From: Rhizobium sp. BK376
GTDB lineage: Bacteria; Pseudomonadota; Alphaproteobacteria; Rhizobiales; Rhizobiaceae
Reading direction: 5' to 3'
Length of the DNA: 64,000 bases
Assembly: GCF_004341625.1 (NCBI RefSeq)
Contig: NZ_SLZG01000021.1
Coordinates: 1-64,000 of the forward strand
Positions 7,885 through 17,033 of this stretch are shown here, one piece after another (position 1 is the first letter of the stretch; each line of letters begins with the position of its first letter). The translations under genes and the position numbers were made by a program. The notes under the pieces are model-generated. The model did not search any database. It was not told the origin of the DNA and was given only the letters and a program-made list of their open reading frames with translations.

Positions 7885-8821
7885 TCTCCGCATTCTCGGC
7901 GTGGCAACCCCGCCGCTTTTTCAGGCCGATCCCGAGATCGGCTACATGATGGTACCGGAACAGAATATCGATCGCTTCGGGCGCCGCATCTATATCAACC
8001 GTTTCCATCAGCGCTCAGAGGAGCTTGCGGAAAAGCCGGCTCCCGGAACGGAGCGAGTCATGTTTCTGGGTGATTCCGTCACCTTCGGCATCGCCAATGT
8101 CGATCAGTCCCAGACCTACCCGGAAATCGTTGGCGCGACGCTTCGCAAATCCGGAAAAAGCATCGAAGTTGCCAATGCTTCGGCCGTTTCCTGGGGCATC
8201 GGCAACGAGCGCGCCTATATCGCCCGGTTCGGAACCTTCGGCAGCAAGTTCATCGTGCTCGAGATCGGATCAAGCGACCTGCTGCAGCCGTCCAGCACCG
8301 GGGCGACCATCGACGTCAACCCCGCTCAACCCTCGAAGCCGCCCGTGAGCGCGATCGGAGAAGTGTTCACACGGTTCCTCATTCCGCGTGTGAAGGACGC
8401 GCTGGGCTTTCCGGATCCCTTCGACAACGAACCGGTCTCGACCGAAGCTCGGGAGAAGCAGTTCAACGTCGACATGGATCATTTCAGGGGGCTCGTTGCC
8501 CTCGTGCGGGAGCAGGGCACGCAGCCGGTCGTGATGCTTGTGCCCGGCGAGGGAGAGCTGCTTCCCGAGGCGCAGCGGTTTACCCGCTATGAACCCTACC
8601 GCGCCCGCTTTCTCCAGATCGTGCAAAGCCTGTCTCTACCGATCATAAACCTTGCCCCCGAATGGGAGGCCAAGCCCGATATGCACGCCTATTTCAACGA
8701 TGGCACGCATCTGACGGTACTCGGAAACCAAGTCGTCGCCGCCCGCATCGTCGAGGAACTCTCCAAGCTCGATAAGCCCGAACAACCCAAGAATCCATTG
8801 AGCGCGCAAAACCAGCAGTAA
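7814..8821 (+). CDS. SGNH/GDSL-type hydrolase, membrane anchored
   Basis: 335 aa. An N-terminal hydrophobic segment (residues 5-25) suggests a signal anchor. Block I is FLGDSVTFG near residue 86 with the nucleophile Ser. Block V is DGTHLTVLGN near residue 296 with the catalytic Asp and His. Such enzymes often add or remove acyl groups on surface polysaccharides. The 71-base overlap with the upstream polymerase-like gene supports joint expression and a shared role in surface glycan metabolism. The substrate is unknown. Confidence 0.75.
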   Translation: MMMKRKTFWIVLALIVITVSLEVSLRILGVATPPLFQADPEIGYMMVPEQNIDRFGRRIYINRFHQRSEELAEKPAPGTERVMFLGDSVTFGIANVDQSQTYPEIVGATLRKSGKSIEVANASAVSWGIGNERAYIARFGTFGSKFIVLEIGSSDLLQPSSTGATIDVNPAQPSKPPVSAIGEVFTRFLIPRVKDALGFPDPFDNEPVSTEAREKQFNVDMDHFRGLVALVREQGTQPVVMLVPGEGELLPEAQRFTRYEPYRARFLQIVQSLSLPIINLAPEWEAKPDMHAYFNDGTHLTVLGNQVVAARIVEELSKLDKPEQPKNPLSAQNQQ

Positions 8822-9044
8822 GGCTGAGGCGCCCCACGAGGCTGACGCAAGCGCGCCGGCCATGTCTGCATTGCGTCGCATGGGCTGGCGCGACGCCCGC
8901 GCGCCATGAATCATATTGGCCATCCAGGGGATCGCGGCTATTGACGCGAAATCATCCTGTCGGCAATCTCCACCGCGCTATTCAACTTTAAAAGTCTTGT
9001 ACGGGTGCCTCTCCCAAGCATCCCTCATTCCCATAAGGTGACGT

Positions 9045-10055
9045 ATGACGAACTCTAGCGGTTCGCGTTTTTACGCTTTTCTATCATGGCTGATCTGGCC
9101 TGGAATTTTTTGCGGCGGTCTCGTGGGTGCCTATTTCGCATTCCAGTCTCCCTCTCGGCTCTTCTGGTTCAACGTGGTCTATGTCTGCGTCGTTGCCACC
9201 ATCGCACTCTTCGAACGCCTGATGCCCTATGAGAAGACCTGGCTGAAGAGAGACGGCGAAACCTTCAACGATATTGCCCATTCGCTCGTGAGCAAGGGCG
9301 GTGTCCAGATCGCCGCGGCGATCGGCACATCGTTTCCGATGGTTGTCGCGATCATTGCGCAGCCGGCCCTCGTCTCGCCATCCCACGTCTGGCCGGATCA
9401 TTGGCCGCTTGCCCTCCAGGTCGTGCTGGGGCTGATCATTGCCGAACTCGGCCTTTACGCGGCCCACAGGCTTGCCCACGAGAACCTGTCGCTCTGGCGC
9501 TTCCATGCCCTGCATCACAGCGTCGAGCGTCTCTGGGTGATCAATACCGGCCGTTTTCACTTCATGGATTCGCTGATCAAGATCGCCTTCAGCCAGATCC
9601 CGCTCTATCTGCTCGGTGCGCCCTTGCCTGTTTTCCTCTGGATCGGCGCGGTGACCGCCTTTATCGGCCTGCTCACCCATTGCAATATCGAGGTGCGGAC
9701 AGGACCGCTGGACTGGATCTTCAGCACGCCCCGGCTGCATCGCTGGCATCATTCCCGCCTGCTGTCCGAGGGCAACACCAATTATGGCGAGAACCTCGTT
9801 CTCTGGGATCAGCTTCTGGGAACCTATTATAATCCGCCCCGTCCTTCCTCGATCGATATCGGCATTACCGGTCGCGTGGCAAAGGGGTTCCTGGCACAGG
9901 TCGTGCAGCCTTTTTCGAAAAAGGGATACAAGCAGATCATCGGACGCAAGCCGAAGCAGTTGGATCAGCCGGCAGGCCACACAGCCATGAAGCTGCCTGA
10001 AGCGGATGTGTTGCCTAGGCTGGTGGCGTCTTCGGTGCGTGTCCAGCAGGATTGA
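9045..10055 (+). CDS. Sterol desaturase/fatty acid hydroxylase family protein
   Basis: 336 aa integral membrane protein with four or five hydrophobic segments. The di-iron histidine clusters are HRLAHE (about residue 142), HALHHS (about 155) and HRWHHS (about 232), in the order expected for the family. The enzyme probably hydroxylates or desaturates a membrane lipid; the substrate cannot be read from the sequence. AAGGTGA precedes the ATG. The 220 bases between the SGNH gene and this one contain no supported feature. Confidence 0.85.
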   Translation: MTNSSGSRFYAFLSWLIWPGIFCGGLVGAYFAFQSPSRLFWFNVVYVCVVATIALFERLMPYEKTWLKRDGETFNDIAHSLVSKGGVQIAAAIGTSFPMVVAIIAQPALVSPSHVWPDHWPLALQVVLGLIIAELGLYAAHRLAHENLSLWRFHALHHSVERLWVINTGRFHFMDSLIKIAFSQIPLYLLGAPLPVFLWIGAVTAFIGLLTHCNIEVRTGPLDWIFSTPRLHRWHHSRLLSEGNTNYGENLVLWDQLLGTYYNPPRPSSIDIGITGRVAKGFLAQVVQPFSKKGYKQIIGRKPKQLDQPAGHTAMKLPEADVLPRLVASSVRVQQD

Positions 10056-10156
10056 TCCGGAGGCGGCATGACGCCCTTGCCGCATTTTCGCTCTAGCCGT
10101 CGGCGTCCCCGGGCGGCTAGCATCGGTTTATCCCAAAACGCTCGCGATTGAAGCCA

Positions 10157-10873
10157 ATGAAACGTCGCCGCAAAATCGTCAGGACCCGACGGACCGTCAC
10201 GGGGCTGCTGCTAGTCGCCTCGATTTCGTTCATCGCCGGCATGACCGATGCCGTGGGCCTGATGCTGACCGGCAATTTCGTGTCCTTCATGACGGGCAAT
10301 ACCACACGCGCGGCAATCGCGATCGGCGAGGCCGATTTCGGTCACGCCGCTACGTTGCTAACGGCGATCTTTCTTTTCGTGGCAGGCAATGCGCTCGGCA
10401 TCATCGTCGCCCACAAGACGGAGCGCCGCGCCTTTGCGGTCCTGTGCAGCGTCGGCATCCTGATCGGCATCGCGTCGATGCTGCCGGTGCCCGGCTTGCT
10501 CTTCCTGCAATTCTATCTCGTGGCGCTCGCCATGGGCATGATCAACGCGGCCGTCGAACATATAGAGGGCCTGCCGATCGGGCTTACCTATGTGACCGGG
10601 GCGCTGTCGCGCTTCGGCCGAGGCATCGGGCGTTTCCTGATGGGGGACCGGGATTTTGCCTGGCGGATCCAGATCGTGCCCTGGCTTGGCATGATATTGG
10701 GCGCAAGCCTCGGCGCGCTGCTCGTCGGCGCCGTGGGCACCCGGGCGCTCTGGGTCGTCTCCCTGCTGTGCCTATGCGCCGCCCTTGCAACGATATTTAT
10801 CCCAAGGCCGCTGCGCCGCCGGTTCAACCAGAACCTCGCTTTGGCGCGGGCCGCCTCGCGGCAACAGGATTAG
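10157..10873 (+). CDS. DUF1275 (YoaK-like) membrane protein
   Basis: 238 aa from the ATG at 10157; a TTG three codons earlier is possible. Six hydrophobic segments follow a very basic N-terminus (MKRRRKIVRTRR). The motif ISFIAGMTDAVGLMLTGNFVSFMTGNTT is typical of DUF1275, a family of unknown function found widely in bacteria. The gene stands alone between the hydroxylase and the YdcF gene. Confidence 0.8.
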   Translation: MKRRRKIVRTRRTVTGLLLVASISFIAGMTDAVGLMLTGNFVSFMTGNTTRAAIAIGEADFGHAATLLTAIFLFVAGNALGIIVAHKTERRAFAVLCSVGILIGIASMLPVPGLLFLQFYLVALAMGMINAAVEHIEGLPIGLTYVTGALSRFGRGIGRFLMGDRDFAWRIQIVPWLGMILGASLGALLVGAVGTRALWVVSLLCLCAALATIFIPRPLRRRFNQNLALARAASRQQD

Positions 10874-10936
10874 CCGTCCTTCGCATCGCACAAAAATCTG
10901 CTAGGAGGGATGTGACGCGACCGGAGGATTATATCG

Positions 10937-11728
10937 GTGTTTATACTCTCGAAGCTTGTCTGGATTTTCGGCCAACCTCTTTCCCTAGCCTTTTTCTTCT
11001 GTGTCCTTGGTTTTGTCGCCGGCCTGCTCCGCTGGAGAGGGGTGAGCCTCGTTTCCGTCTTCGTGTCGATCGCGATCCTGTTCGTCGCGCTTTTCACGTC
11101 CACCGGCGCCTTGATGGTGCAGAACCTCGAGGATCGCTTTCCCGGCCCTCAAGGCGATCCGGCCGATCTGAAATGCATGATCGTTCTGGGCGGCGGCTTC
11201 GACAGCGACGTCGACACCTATCGCGGCGGTTATAGTCTGAACGGCGCGGGAGACCGTTTTGTCGAGGCGATGCGCCTGGCGGAAAAATACCCACAGGCTC
11301 GTATTCTGGTGTCGGGAGGCGATGGCTCCATCACCCAGGAATATCTCGGCGATGCAGTTGTCTCGGAGCGGATGTTCTCAGCCTTCGGCATTCCCAGGGA
11401 TCGCCTGGTAGAAGAGAAGGATTCGCGCACGACTTTCGAAAACGCGATCAACACCAAGCAGCTGCTCGATCGCAACGGCATGTCGAACTGCCTGCTGATC
11501 ACCTCGGGCTTTCATATGCCGCGCTCCATCGGCATCTTCCGCAAGCTTGGCATCGAGGTCGTGCCATGGGTTGTCGACTACAACACGACCGGCAAGGAAT
11601 ATCTTCGCCTCGATTTCACCCAGCCCTCGCTGAACGTCCAGCTTCTCTCCACGGCCGTAAGGGAGTGGATCGGCATGGTGGCCTACTATGCCATCGGGCG
11701 TACCTCGGAGCTCTATCCCGGACCCTGA
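10937..11728 (+). CDS. YdcF/ElyC-family protein (DUF218)
   Basis: 263 aa, starting at a GTG 9 bases after a clear GGAGG (10923-10927). Two N-terminal membrane segments are followed by a cytoplasmic or periplasmic DUF218 domain with MIVLGGGFD, RILVSGGDG and CLLITSGFHMPRS. The family includes ElyC, which affects peptidoglycan and lipid-carrier metabolism in E. coli. The precise reaction is not established. Confidence 0.8.
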   Translation: MFILSKLVWIFGQPLSLAFFFCVLGFVAGLLRWRGVSLVSVFVSIAILFVALFTSTGALMVQNLEDRFPGPQGDPADLKCMIVLGGGFDSDVDTYRGGYSLNGAGDRFVEAMRLAEKYPQARILVSGGDGSITQEYLGDAVVSERMFSAFGIPRDRLVEEKDSRTTFENAINTKQLLDRNGMSNCLLITSGFHMPRSIGIFRKLGIEVVPWVVDYNTTGKEYLRLDFTQPSLNVQLLSTAVREWIGMVAYYAIGRTSELYPGP

Positions 11729-11754
11729 GGGCTCACCCCGAGATAGGGCGGGCG

Positions 11755-12231
11755 CTATTTCGTCGAGATCGTCACGAATTGCGTCCCCCGCACGCGCACG
11801 GTCATCAGGCAGGGATCGCCCTCGGTACGATTGCAGTATTTTGGGTGCATCTTCATGACCAGCACCATGTTGCCGAAGCGCTGGATGAAGTCGTAGCCGT
11901 AGATCCGTGCCGTTGCGATGAGCAGGTAGCCGCCGTCCTCGACGCGGATATAGAAATTGTAGGTGCATCCCTCGTCGGTGCAGTCAGGGCCCTTTTCACC
12001 CTTGCAGGTGATCTCGCCCTCGTTGATGACCACGTCCATCAGCTTGTCGTTGTTGATGTCCTGGTCGGTGGAGAAGTGATCGCCGAAGCTTGCCTGGCCT
12101 TCGCAGCGCTTCGTGAAGTGCTCCTTCTCAAAGGCGACGGGGTCTTGCACGAGCGATTGCTGCGCCACGGCCACGACGGGCATGATGACAAGGGCGAGTA
12201 CATTCAGGATGATAACGGCGAGCAGTCTCAC
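11755..12231 (-). CDS. Secreted cysteine-containing hypothetical protein
   Basis: 158 aa. A signal peptide with cleavage after AVAQ is clear. The mature part has about five cysteines and a segment DQDINNDKLMDVVI that resembles a small acidic metal-binding loop. No family recognised. It is transcribed toward the YdcF gene and ends 26 bases from it. Confidence 0.6.
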   Translation of the reverse strand: MRLLAVIILNVLALVIMPVVAVAQQSLVQDPVAFEKEHFTKRCEGQASFGDHFSTDQDINNDKLMDVVINEGEITCKGEKGPDCTDEGCTYNFYIRVEDGGYLLIATARIYGYDFIQRFGNMVLVMKMHPKYCNRTEGDPCLMTVRVRGTQFVTISTK

Positions 12232-12373
12232 GGGGGCACCTCTTCCATCGGCAGACCGCTCCGCAAATCGGTCAGCGATCGGTGCTCATCATAGTGCCTG
12301 CCTGCTTGCGCGGCCCTTGCCGACGTGATCCATTCCGGCAAATATCCTCGCCGACCTGTCCCCGGAGTGCTTC

Positions 12374-13009
12374 ATGTCGCTTCTTGCTTTTCTTGACTAC
12401 GCCGGCGTTGCCGTTTTCGCCGCGACCGGTGCCCTGTCGGCGTCGCGCAAGGAACTCGACCTCATCGGTTTCCTCTTCCTCGCCGCCGTGACCGGTATCG
12501 GTGGCGGCACGCTGCGCGATCTGGTGTTGGGTCGCGTACCGGTCTTCTGGGTTCTTAATCCGACCTATATCCTCGTTTGCGTGGTCGCAGGCGTGATCGT
12601 GTTTTTCACGGCGCATCTGTTTGAATCACGCTACCGCCTGCTGATCTGGCTCGATGCGATCGGGCTCTCGGCCTATTGCGTGATGGGCGCTGCAAAGGGC
12701 CTTGCGGCCACAGGCTCGCCGACGATCGCCATCGTGACGGGCGCGCTGACGGCGACCTTCGGCGGCATATTGCGCGATCTGCTTGCGAATGAACCTTCGG
12801 TCCTGCTGCGGCCCGAGATCTATGTGACGGCGGCTCTTGTCGGTGCTTGCGTTTTCGTTGCGGCAAACGCGACGTTCCTGCCGCTTTATGGCAGCTCGGC
12901 GCTCGGCGTCGCTGCCGCCTTTGCCGTTCGTGGCGGCGCGCTATGGTTCGGCTGGACTTTCCCCAGCTACAAGGCGCGGCCCGGCAGGCATCCAGACGAC
13001 GTCATGTAA
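12374..13009 (+). CDS. TRIC-like channel family protein (UPF0126/YicG)
   Basis: 211 aa with seven hydrophobic segments arranged as an internal duplication. GGGTLRDLVLGRVPVF in the first half corresponds to GGILRDLLANEPSVLL in the second. This duplicated glycine-rich motif defines the prokaryotic trimeric intracellular cation (TRIC) channel family, whose characterised members conduct K+. The length is usual for the family. Confidence 0.85.
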   Translation: MSLLAFLDYAGVAVFAATGALSASRKELDLIGFLFLAAVTGIGGGTLRDLVLGRVPVFWVLNPTYILVCVVAGVIVFFTAHLFESRYRLLIWLDAIGLSAYCVMGAAKGLAATGSPTIAIVTGALTATFGGILRDLLANEPSVLLRPEIYVTAALVGACVFVAANATFLPLYGSSALGVAAAFAVRGGALWFGWTFPSYKARPGRHPDDVM

Positions 13010-13060
13010 CGCCTGGGGATCTCAAGCAGGGCAGGCTATCTCAATATGGGAAAGCGGGGC

Positions 13061-13477
13061 TCAGCGCTTGCGGCGCAGGCGAATGACAACATCGACATGG
13101 GCGATTTCCATGCCCGTTGGCGGCTCTGGCAGATTGTCGATGGTCAGGTTGTTGAGGGGGATATCCAGCACCTCGTTGTGGCCTTCCACGAAGAAGTGAT
13201 GATGATCCGAGACGTTGGTATCGAAGTAGGTCTTGGCACTTTCGACGGCGAGAACCCGGATAAGGCCCGCCTCGGTGAACTGGTGCAGCGTATTATAGAC
13301 GGTGGCGAGTGAAACAGGCACGCCGGCGGCAACAGCCTCCTCGTGCAATTCCTCGACGGTCAGATGCCGGTCACCCTTCGCAAAGAGCAGATCGCCGAGC
13401 GCGACACGCTGTCGGGTCGGCCTCAGGCCGGCGCTACGCAGCCTGGTCTCTATCGCGATATTGGCTTCAGCCGCCAT
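13061..13477 (-). CDS. irr: Iron response regulator Irr (Fur family)
   Basis: 138 aa Fur-family repressor/activator that responds to haem status in Rhizobiales. The helix-turn-helix part is residues 15-80 (GLRPTRQRVALGDLL ... VSLATVYNTLHQF). The HHH cluster in SDHHHFFVEGH is the haem/metal site. The N-terminal haem regulatory motif of Bradyrhizobium Irr is absent, as in Rhizobium proteins. The gene is divergent from fabA, as in many rhizobia. It probably controls haem and iron genes elsewhere. Confidence 0.92.
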   Translation of the reverse strand: MAAEANIAIETRLRSAGLRPTRQRVALGDLLFAKGDRHLTVEELHEEAVAAGVPVSLATVYNTLHQFTEAGLIRVLAVESAKTYFDTNVSDHHHFFVEGHNEVLDIPLNNLTIDNLPEPPTGMEIAHVDVVIRLRRKR

Positions 13478-13572
13478 TCGGAAGCTCCGGATTTCTGACT
13501 TCGATACAATTATTCATTTAGCCATATAACTTTTACGCCAACGGCTTTCAATAGCGGCAGTGAGGACAGGGC

Positions 13573-13587
13573 GCGGTAAAGTACCGC
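13573..13587. promoter_or_regulatory. Inverted repeat in the irr-fabA intergenic region
   Basis: GCGGTA-aag-TACCGC is a perfect 6-base inverted repeat with a 3-base spacer. It lies about 95 bases upstream of irr and 190 bases upstream of fabA, in a 300-base region otherwise free of genes. It could be an operator or a small hairpin; the protein that might bind it is unknown. Confidence 0.3.
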
Positions 13588-13777
13588 AAAATCGGGGTTT
13601 TGGCGCTTTTACTACTGGCAGCGGCCTTGGCCTTACTGTATGCGACCACCACATATTGGTGATGCGTGTCCAGTCGGTCGGTCAAATGGAGTAGCCTGTG
13701 CTTAGACTTCATTTTCTGTCGATCTTGCACTAAAGCTTCACTTGTCCATCGGCGTTCAGCGGGGGAAATGGAATTTT

Positions 13778-14293
13778 ATGACGACAAAACCATCGAGCTT
13801 CAACTACGAGGAAATCCTGAGCTGCGGTCGCGGCGAGTTGTTTGGTCCGGGAAATGCCCAGTTGCCGCTCCCGCCGATGCTGATGTTCAATCGCATCACG
13901 CAGGTTTCTGAAGATGGTGGGCCGCATGGCAAGGGCTTTATCCGCGCCGAATTCGATATCACGCCCGATCTGTGGTTCTTCCCTTGCCATTTCCTCGGCG
14001 ATCCCGTCATGCCCGGCTGCCTCGGCCTCGACGCCATGTGGCAGTTGACCGGCTTCTTCCTCGGTTGGCTTGGCGAACCCGGCAAGGGCCGCGCTATCTC
14101 GACCGGCGAGGTGAAATTCACCGGCATGGTCACGCCGAAGACGAAGCTTGTCGAATACGGCATCGACTTCAAGCGCGTGATGCGCGGCCGTCTCGTTCTC
14201 GGCATTGCCGATGGCTGGATGAAGGCCGATGGTGAGGAAATCTACAAGGCGAGCGACCTTCGCGTCGGTCTTTTCCAGGAAAAGGCAGCCTGA
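13778..14293 (+). CDS. fabA: 3-hydroxydecanoyl-ACP dehydratase/isomerase FabA
   Basis: 171 aa, the usual FabA length, from the ATG at 13778 (an in-frame ATG at 13742 would add 12 residues not found in the family). The active-site His lies in FPCHFLGDPVMPG near residue 70, and the second catalytic Asp in GLDAMWQ. FabA introduces the cis double bond at C10 in anaerobic-type unsaturated fatty acid synthesis. It forms an operon with fabB and fabI downstream. Confidence 0.95.
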   Translation: MTTKPSSFNYEEILSCGRGELFGPGNAQLPLPPMLMFNRITQVSEDGGPHGKGFIRAEFDITPDLWFFPCHFLGDPVMPGCLGLDAMWQLTGFFLGWLGEPGKGRAISTGEVKFTGMVTPKTKLVEYGIDFKRVMRGRLVLGIADGWMKADGEEIYKASDLRVGLFQEKAA

Positions 14294-14359
14294 TCGCTGC
14301 CGGACGACCGGATCGTCCGGCGCTTTAAAAGACGATAACCAAGGAAAAGGTTAAACAAA

Positions 14360-15592
14360 ATGAGACGGGTAGTTGTCACAGGTCTGGGCGTTGTCTCCTC
14401 GATCGGGAACGATGCCGCCGAAGTCACCGCCTCGCTGCGCGAAGCCAAGTCCGGCATTTCTTTTTCCTCCGACTTTGCGGAACACGGGTTCAAGTGCCAG
14501 GTCTGGGGCAGTCCCAAGCTTGGTTCTGCGGAGCTGGCCGAGCTGGTTGACCGGCGCGCCATGCGCTTCCTGTCACAGGGCGGCGCCTGGAACCACGTCG
14601 CCATGAAGCAGGCGCTCGCCGATTCCGGTCTTGAGGAAAAGGACTACAGCGCAAACGAGCGCACCGGCATCATTATGGGCTCCGGCGGTCCCTCGACCCG
14701 TACCCTGATCGAGGCGGCCGAGATTACCATCAAGAACAGCAGCCCGAAGCGTATCGGCCCCTTCGCCGTGCCGAAGGCCATGTCGTCGACGGCGTCGGCG
14801 ACGCTTGCCACCTGGTTTAAGATCCACGGCGTGAACTATTCGATCTCGTCTGCCTGCTCGACCTCGGCGCACTGCATCGGCAATGCTGCTGAAATGATCC
14901 AGTGGGGCAAGCAGGACATCATGTTCGCTGGCGGCCACGAGGATCTCGACTGGACCATGTCGAACCTCTTCGACGCCATGGGCGCCATGTCCTCCAAGTA
15001 CAATTCGACGCCGGATACCGCGTCGCGTGCCTATGACGTGGACCGCGATGGTTTCGTGATCGCAGGCGGCGCTGGCGTTCTCGTTCTGGAAGAACTGGAG
15101 CATGCCAAGGCACGCGGCGCCAAGATCTATGCCGAAATCGTCGGTTATGGCGCAACGTCCGACGGTTACGACATGGTCGCTCCCTCGGGCGAGGGCGCCA
15201 TTCGTTGCATGCGCCAGGCGCTTGCAACTGTTAAGACCGATATCGACTACATCAATACGCACGGAACCTCGACGCCCGTTGGCGACAGCAAGGAGATCGG
15301 TGCCATCAGAGAAGTCTTCGCAGAAAAGATCCCGCATATTCAGTCGACCAAGTCGCTGACGGGCCATTCGCTGGGGGCAGCGGGTGTTCAGGAATCGATC
15401 TACTCGATCTTGATGATGCAGGAGCGCTTCATTGGCGAAAGCGCTCATATCGTCAATCTCGATCCAGAGTTCGAAGGCGTTCCGATCGTGCGCAAGCGCA
15501 TCGACAACGCAAAGATGGACACCGTTCTTTCCAACTCCTTCGGCTTCGGCGGCACCAACGCCACGCTCGTTTTCCAGCGCTATAACGGATAA
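14360..15592 (+). CDS. fabB: 3-oxoacyl-ACP synthase I FabB
   Basis: 410 aa. The condensing-enzyme triad is visible: Cys in SISSACSTSAHC near residue 165, His in INTHGTSTPVGD near 299, and His in LTGHSLGAAG near 334. It elongates the cis-3-decenoyl product of FabA. An AAGGA sequence stands 13-18 bases before the ATG. It is 66 bases after fabA and 4 bases before fabI. Confidence 0.95.
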   Translation: MRRVVVTGLGVVSSIGNDAAEVTASLREAKSGISFSSDFAEHGFKCQVWGSPKLGSAELAELVDRRAMRFLSQGGAWNHVAMKQALADSGLEEKDYSANERTGIIMGSGGPSTRTLIEAAEITIKNSSPKRIGPFAVPKAMSSTASATLATWFKIHGVNYSISSACSTSAHCIGNAAEMIQWGKQDIMFAGGHEDLDWTMSNLFDAMGAMSSKYNSTPDTASRAYDVDRDGFVIAGGAGVLVLEELEHAKARGAKIYAEIVGYGATSDGYDMVAPSGEGAIRCMRQALATVKTDIDYINTHGTSTPVGDSKEIGAIREVFAEKIPHIQSTKSLTGHSLGAAGVQESIYSILMMQERFIGESAHIVNLDPEFEGVPIVRKRIDNAKMDTVLSNSFGFGGTNATLVFQRYNG

Positions 15593-15596
15593 ACCA

Positions 15597-16403
15597 ATGA
15601 CGGGAATAATGCAGGGTAAGCGCGGCCTCATCATGGGCGTCGCAAACAATCATTCCATAGCCTGGGGCATTTCAAAGGCGCTCGCAGCTGAGGGCGCGGA
15701 ACTCGCTTTCACCTATCAGGGCGAAGCACTCGGCAAGCGGGTGAAGCCGCTCGCAGCCGAAGTCGGTTCGGATTTTCTTCTTCCTTGCGATGTCGAGGAC
15801 ATCGCATCCGTCGATACCGTCATCGAGGAATTGCGGACGCGCTGGGGCAAGATCGATTTCATGGTCCACGCGATCGGCTTTTCCGACAAGAACGAGCTGA
15901 AGGGCCTCTACGCCAACACGACGCGCGAGAATTTCACGCGTACCATGGTCATTTCCTGCTTCTCCTTTACCGAGATCGCCAAGCGGGCGGCCAGCCTCAT
16001 GGAAGACGGCGGCAGCATGCTGACGCTGACCTACAATGGCTCGTCGCGCGTCATCCCGAACTACAACGTGATGGGTGTGGCCAAGGCGGCGCTGGAAGCG
16101 TCCGTACGCTATCTGGCGGCCGATTACGGTCCGCGCGGCATTCGCGTCAATGCGATCTCCGCAGGCCCGATCCGCACGCTCGCAGGCGCCGGCATTTCCG
16201 ATGCACGCGCGATCCTGTCGTGGAACCAGCGCAATGCACCGCTGCGCAAGACGGTCACCATCGACCATGTCGGCAGCTCGGCGCTTTACCTGCTTTCGGA
16301 CTTTTCGGCTGGTGTGACCGGTGAAATCCACCATGTCGATGCAGGCTATAACATCACCTCCATGCCGACGCTCGAAGCGTTGACAAAGGCGGATGTAGAG
16401 TAA
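15597..16403 (+). CDS. fabI: Enoyl-ACP reductase FabI
   Basis: 268 aa from the ATG 4 bases after the fabB stop. It is a short-chain dehydrogenase-type enoyl reductase: GVANNHSIAWGISKAL is the nucleotide-binding turn, and NYNVMGVAKAALE holds the Tyr-x6-Lys catalytic pair typical of FabI. Together with FabA and FabB it completes an unsaturated fatty-acid cassette; rhizobia usually have a second fabI elsewhere. Confidence 0.93.
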   Translation: MTGIMQGKRGLIMGVANNHSIAWGISKALAAEGAELAFTYQGEALGKRVKPLAAEVGSDFLLPCDVEDIASVDTVIEELRTRWGKIDFMVHAIGFSDKNELKGLYANTTRENFTRTMVISCFSFTEIAKRAASLMEDGGSMLTLTYNGSSRVIPNYNVMGVAKAALEASVRYLAADYGPRGIRVNAISAGPIRTLAGAGISDARAILSWNQRNAPLRKTVTIDHVGSSALYLLSDFSAGVTGEIHHVDAGYNITSMPTLEALTKADVE

Positions 16404-16440
16404 GGCCCCTGGCCTAAAAAACAAAAAGGCTTAAAATACA

Positions 16441-16476
16441 ACTGACGCGGATCGACCTCATTCAATCCGCGTCAGT
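16441..16476. terminator. Perfect 12-bp inverted repeat after fabI
   Basis: ACTGACGCGGAT at 16441-16452 pairs with ATCCGCGTCAGT at 16465-16476 around a 12-base loop. It lies between two convergent genes. A weak T-rich tail exists only on the minus strand, so it may terminate the luxR-like gene or both. Confidence 0.5.
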
Positions 16477-16532
16477 CTCCCCAAGAACCGGAATGGTCCG
16501 CCGCTGGAGCAGGCCGTCATGGCCTTACCAGC

Positions 16533-16790
16533 TTAATCCGGCTTTGCGTTCTCGTAGTCCAGGTGGCCTTTCAGCATCGCAAGGCTGATGGCATGTAGTC
16601 TGCTATGTGCGCCCAGTTTTTCCCCCGCAGCCGAAAGCACGCTTTCAACCTCGGATTCGCGCAAATCCAGCGCCAGGCCGATCTCGGCAAGCGTTTGCCC
16701 TTCCGCAATCATGAGCAGACACGTTTTTTCGCAGGGTGAGAGATACGGCGCGGACACGGCCGATCCACCCACCTCGATTATCACCGACAT
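16533..16790 (-). CDS. Small LuxR-type helix-turn-helix protein
   Basis: 85 aa from the ATG at 16790; an in-frame ATG at 16883 would add 31 residues. Nearly the whole protein is a GerE/LuxR DNA-binding domain: LSPCEKTCLLMIAEGQTLAEIG, then the recognition helix region ESEVESVLSAAGEKLG. It has no sensory domain, so it may act as an orphan DNA-binding regulator. Three GCGCCAAA copies lie in its upstream region. Confidence 0.7.
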   Translation of the reverse strand: MSVIIEVGGSAVSAPYLSPCEKTCLLMIAEGQTLAEIGLALDLRESEVESVLSAAGEKLGAHSRLHAISLAMLKGHLDYENAKPD

Positions 16791-16898
16791 GGACGTTTCT
16801 TTGTATGAGAGGATCAATGGAGGAACTGGCTGGAGTGGACTAGGCCCACATCCCTCGTGTGTCGCCGAAAAGGCGTTTGGCATTCCCTATTTCGTGAG

Positions 16899-16965
16899 GC
16901 GCCAAATATATTAGTCTTCGCCGATTGTCTTTAACGGCAGGCGCCAAAATCTTAACCTTTGGCGC
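16899..16965. promoter_or_regulatory. Repeated GCGCCAAA motif upstream of the luxR-like gene
   Basis: GCGCCAAA is found at 16899-16906 and 16941-16948 and inverted (TTTGGCGC) at 16958-16965. The last two form an 8-base dyad with a 9-base spacer. A palindromic TGGCGCCA occurs again at 18113-18120, upstream of the neighbouring araC-type gene. This is suggestive of one regulator acting on both promoters. Confidence 0.4.
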
Positions 16966-17033
16966 GAAAGCGCAAATTTAAGTATGAATAACGAGCAGGA
17001 ATTGCAAAAATCTCAACAATTTTGCGACCCTTG

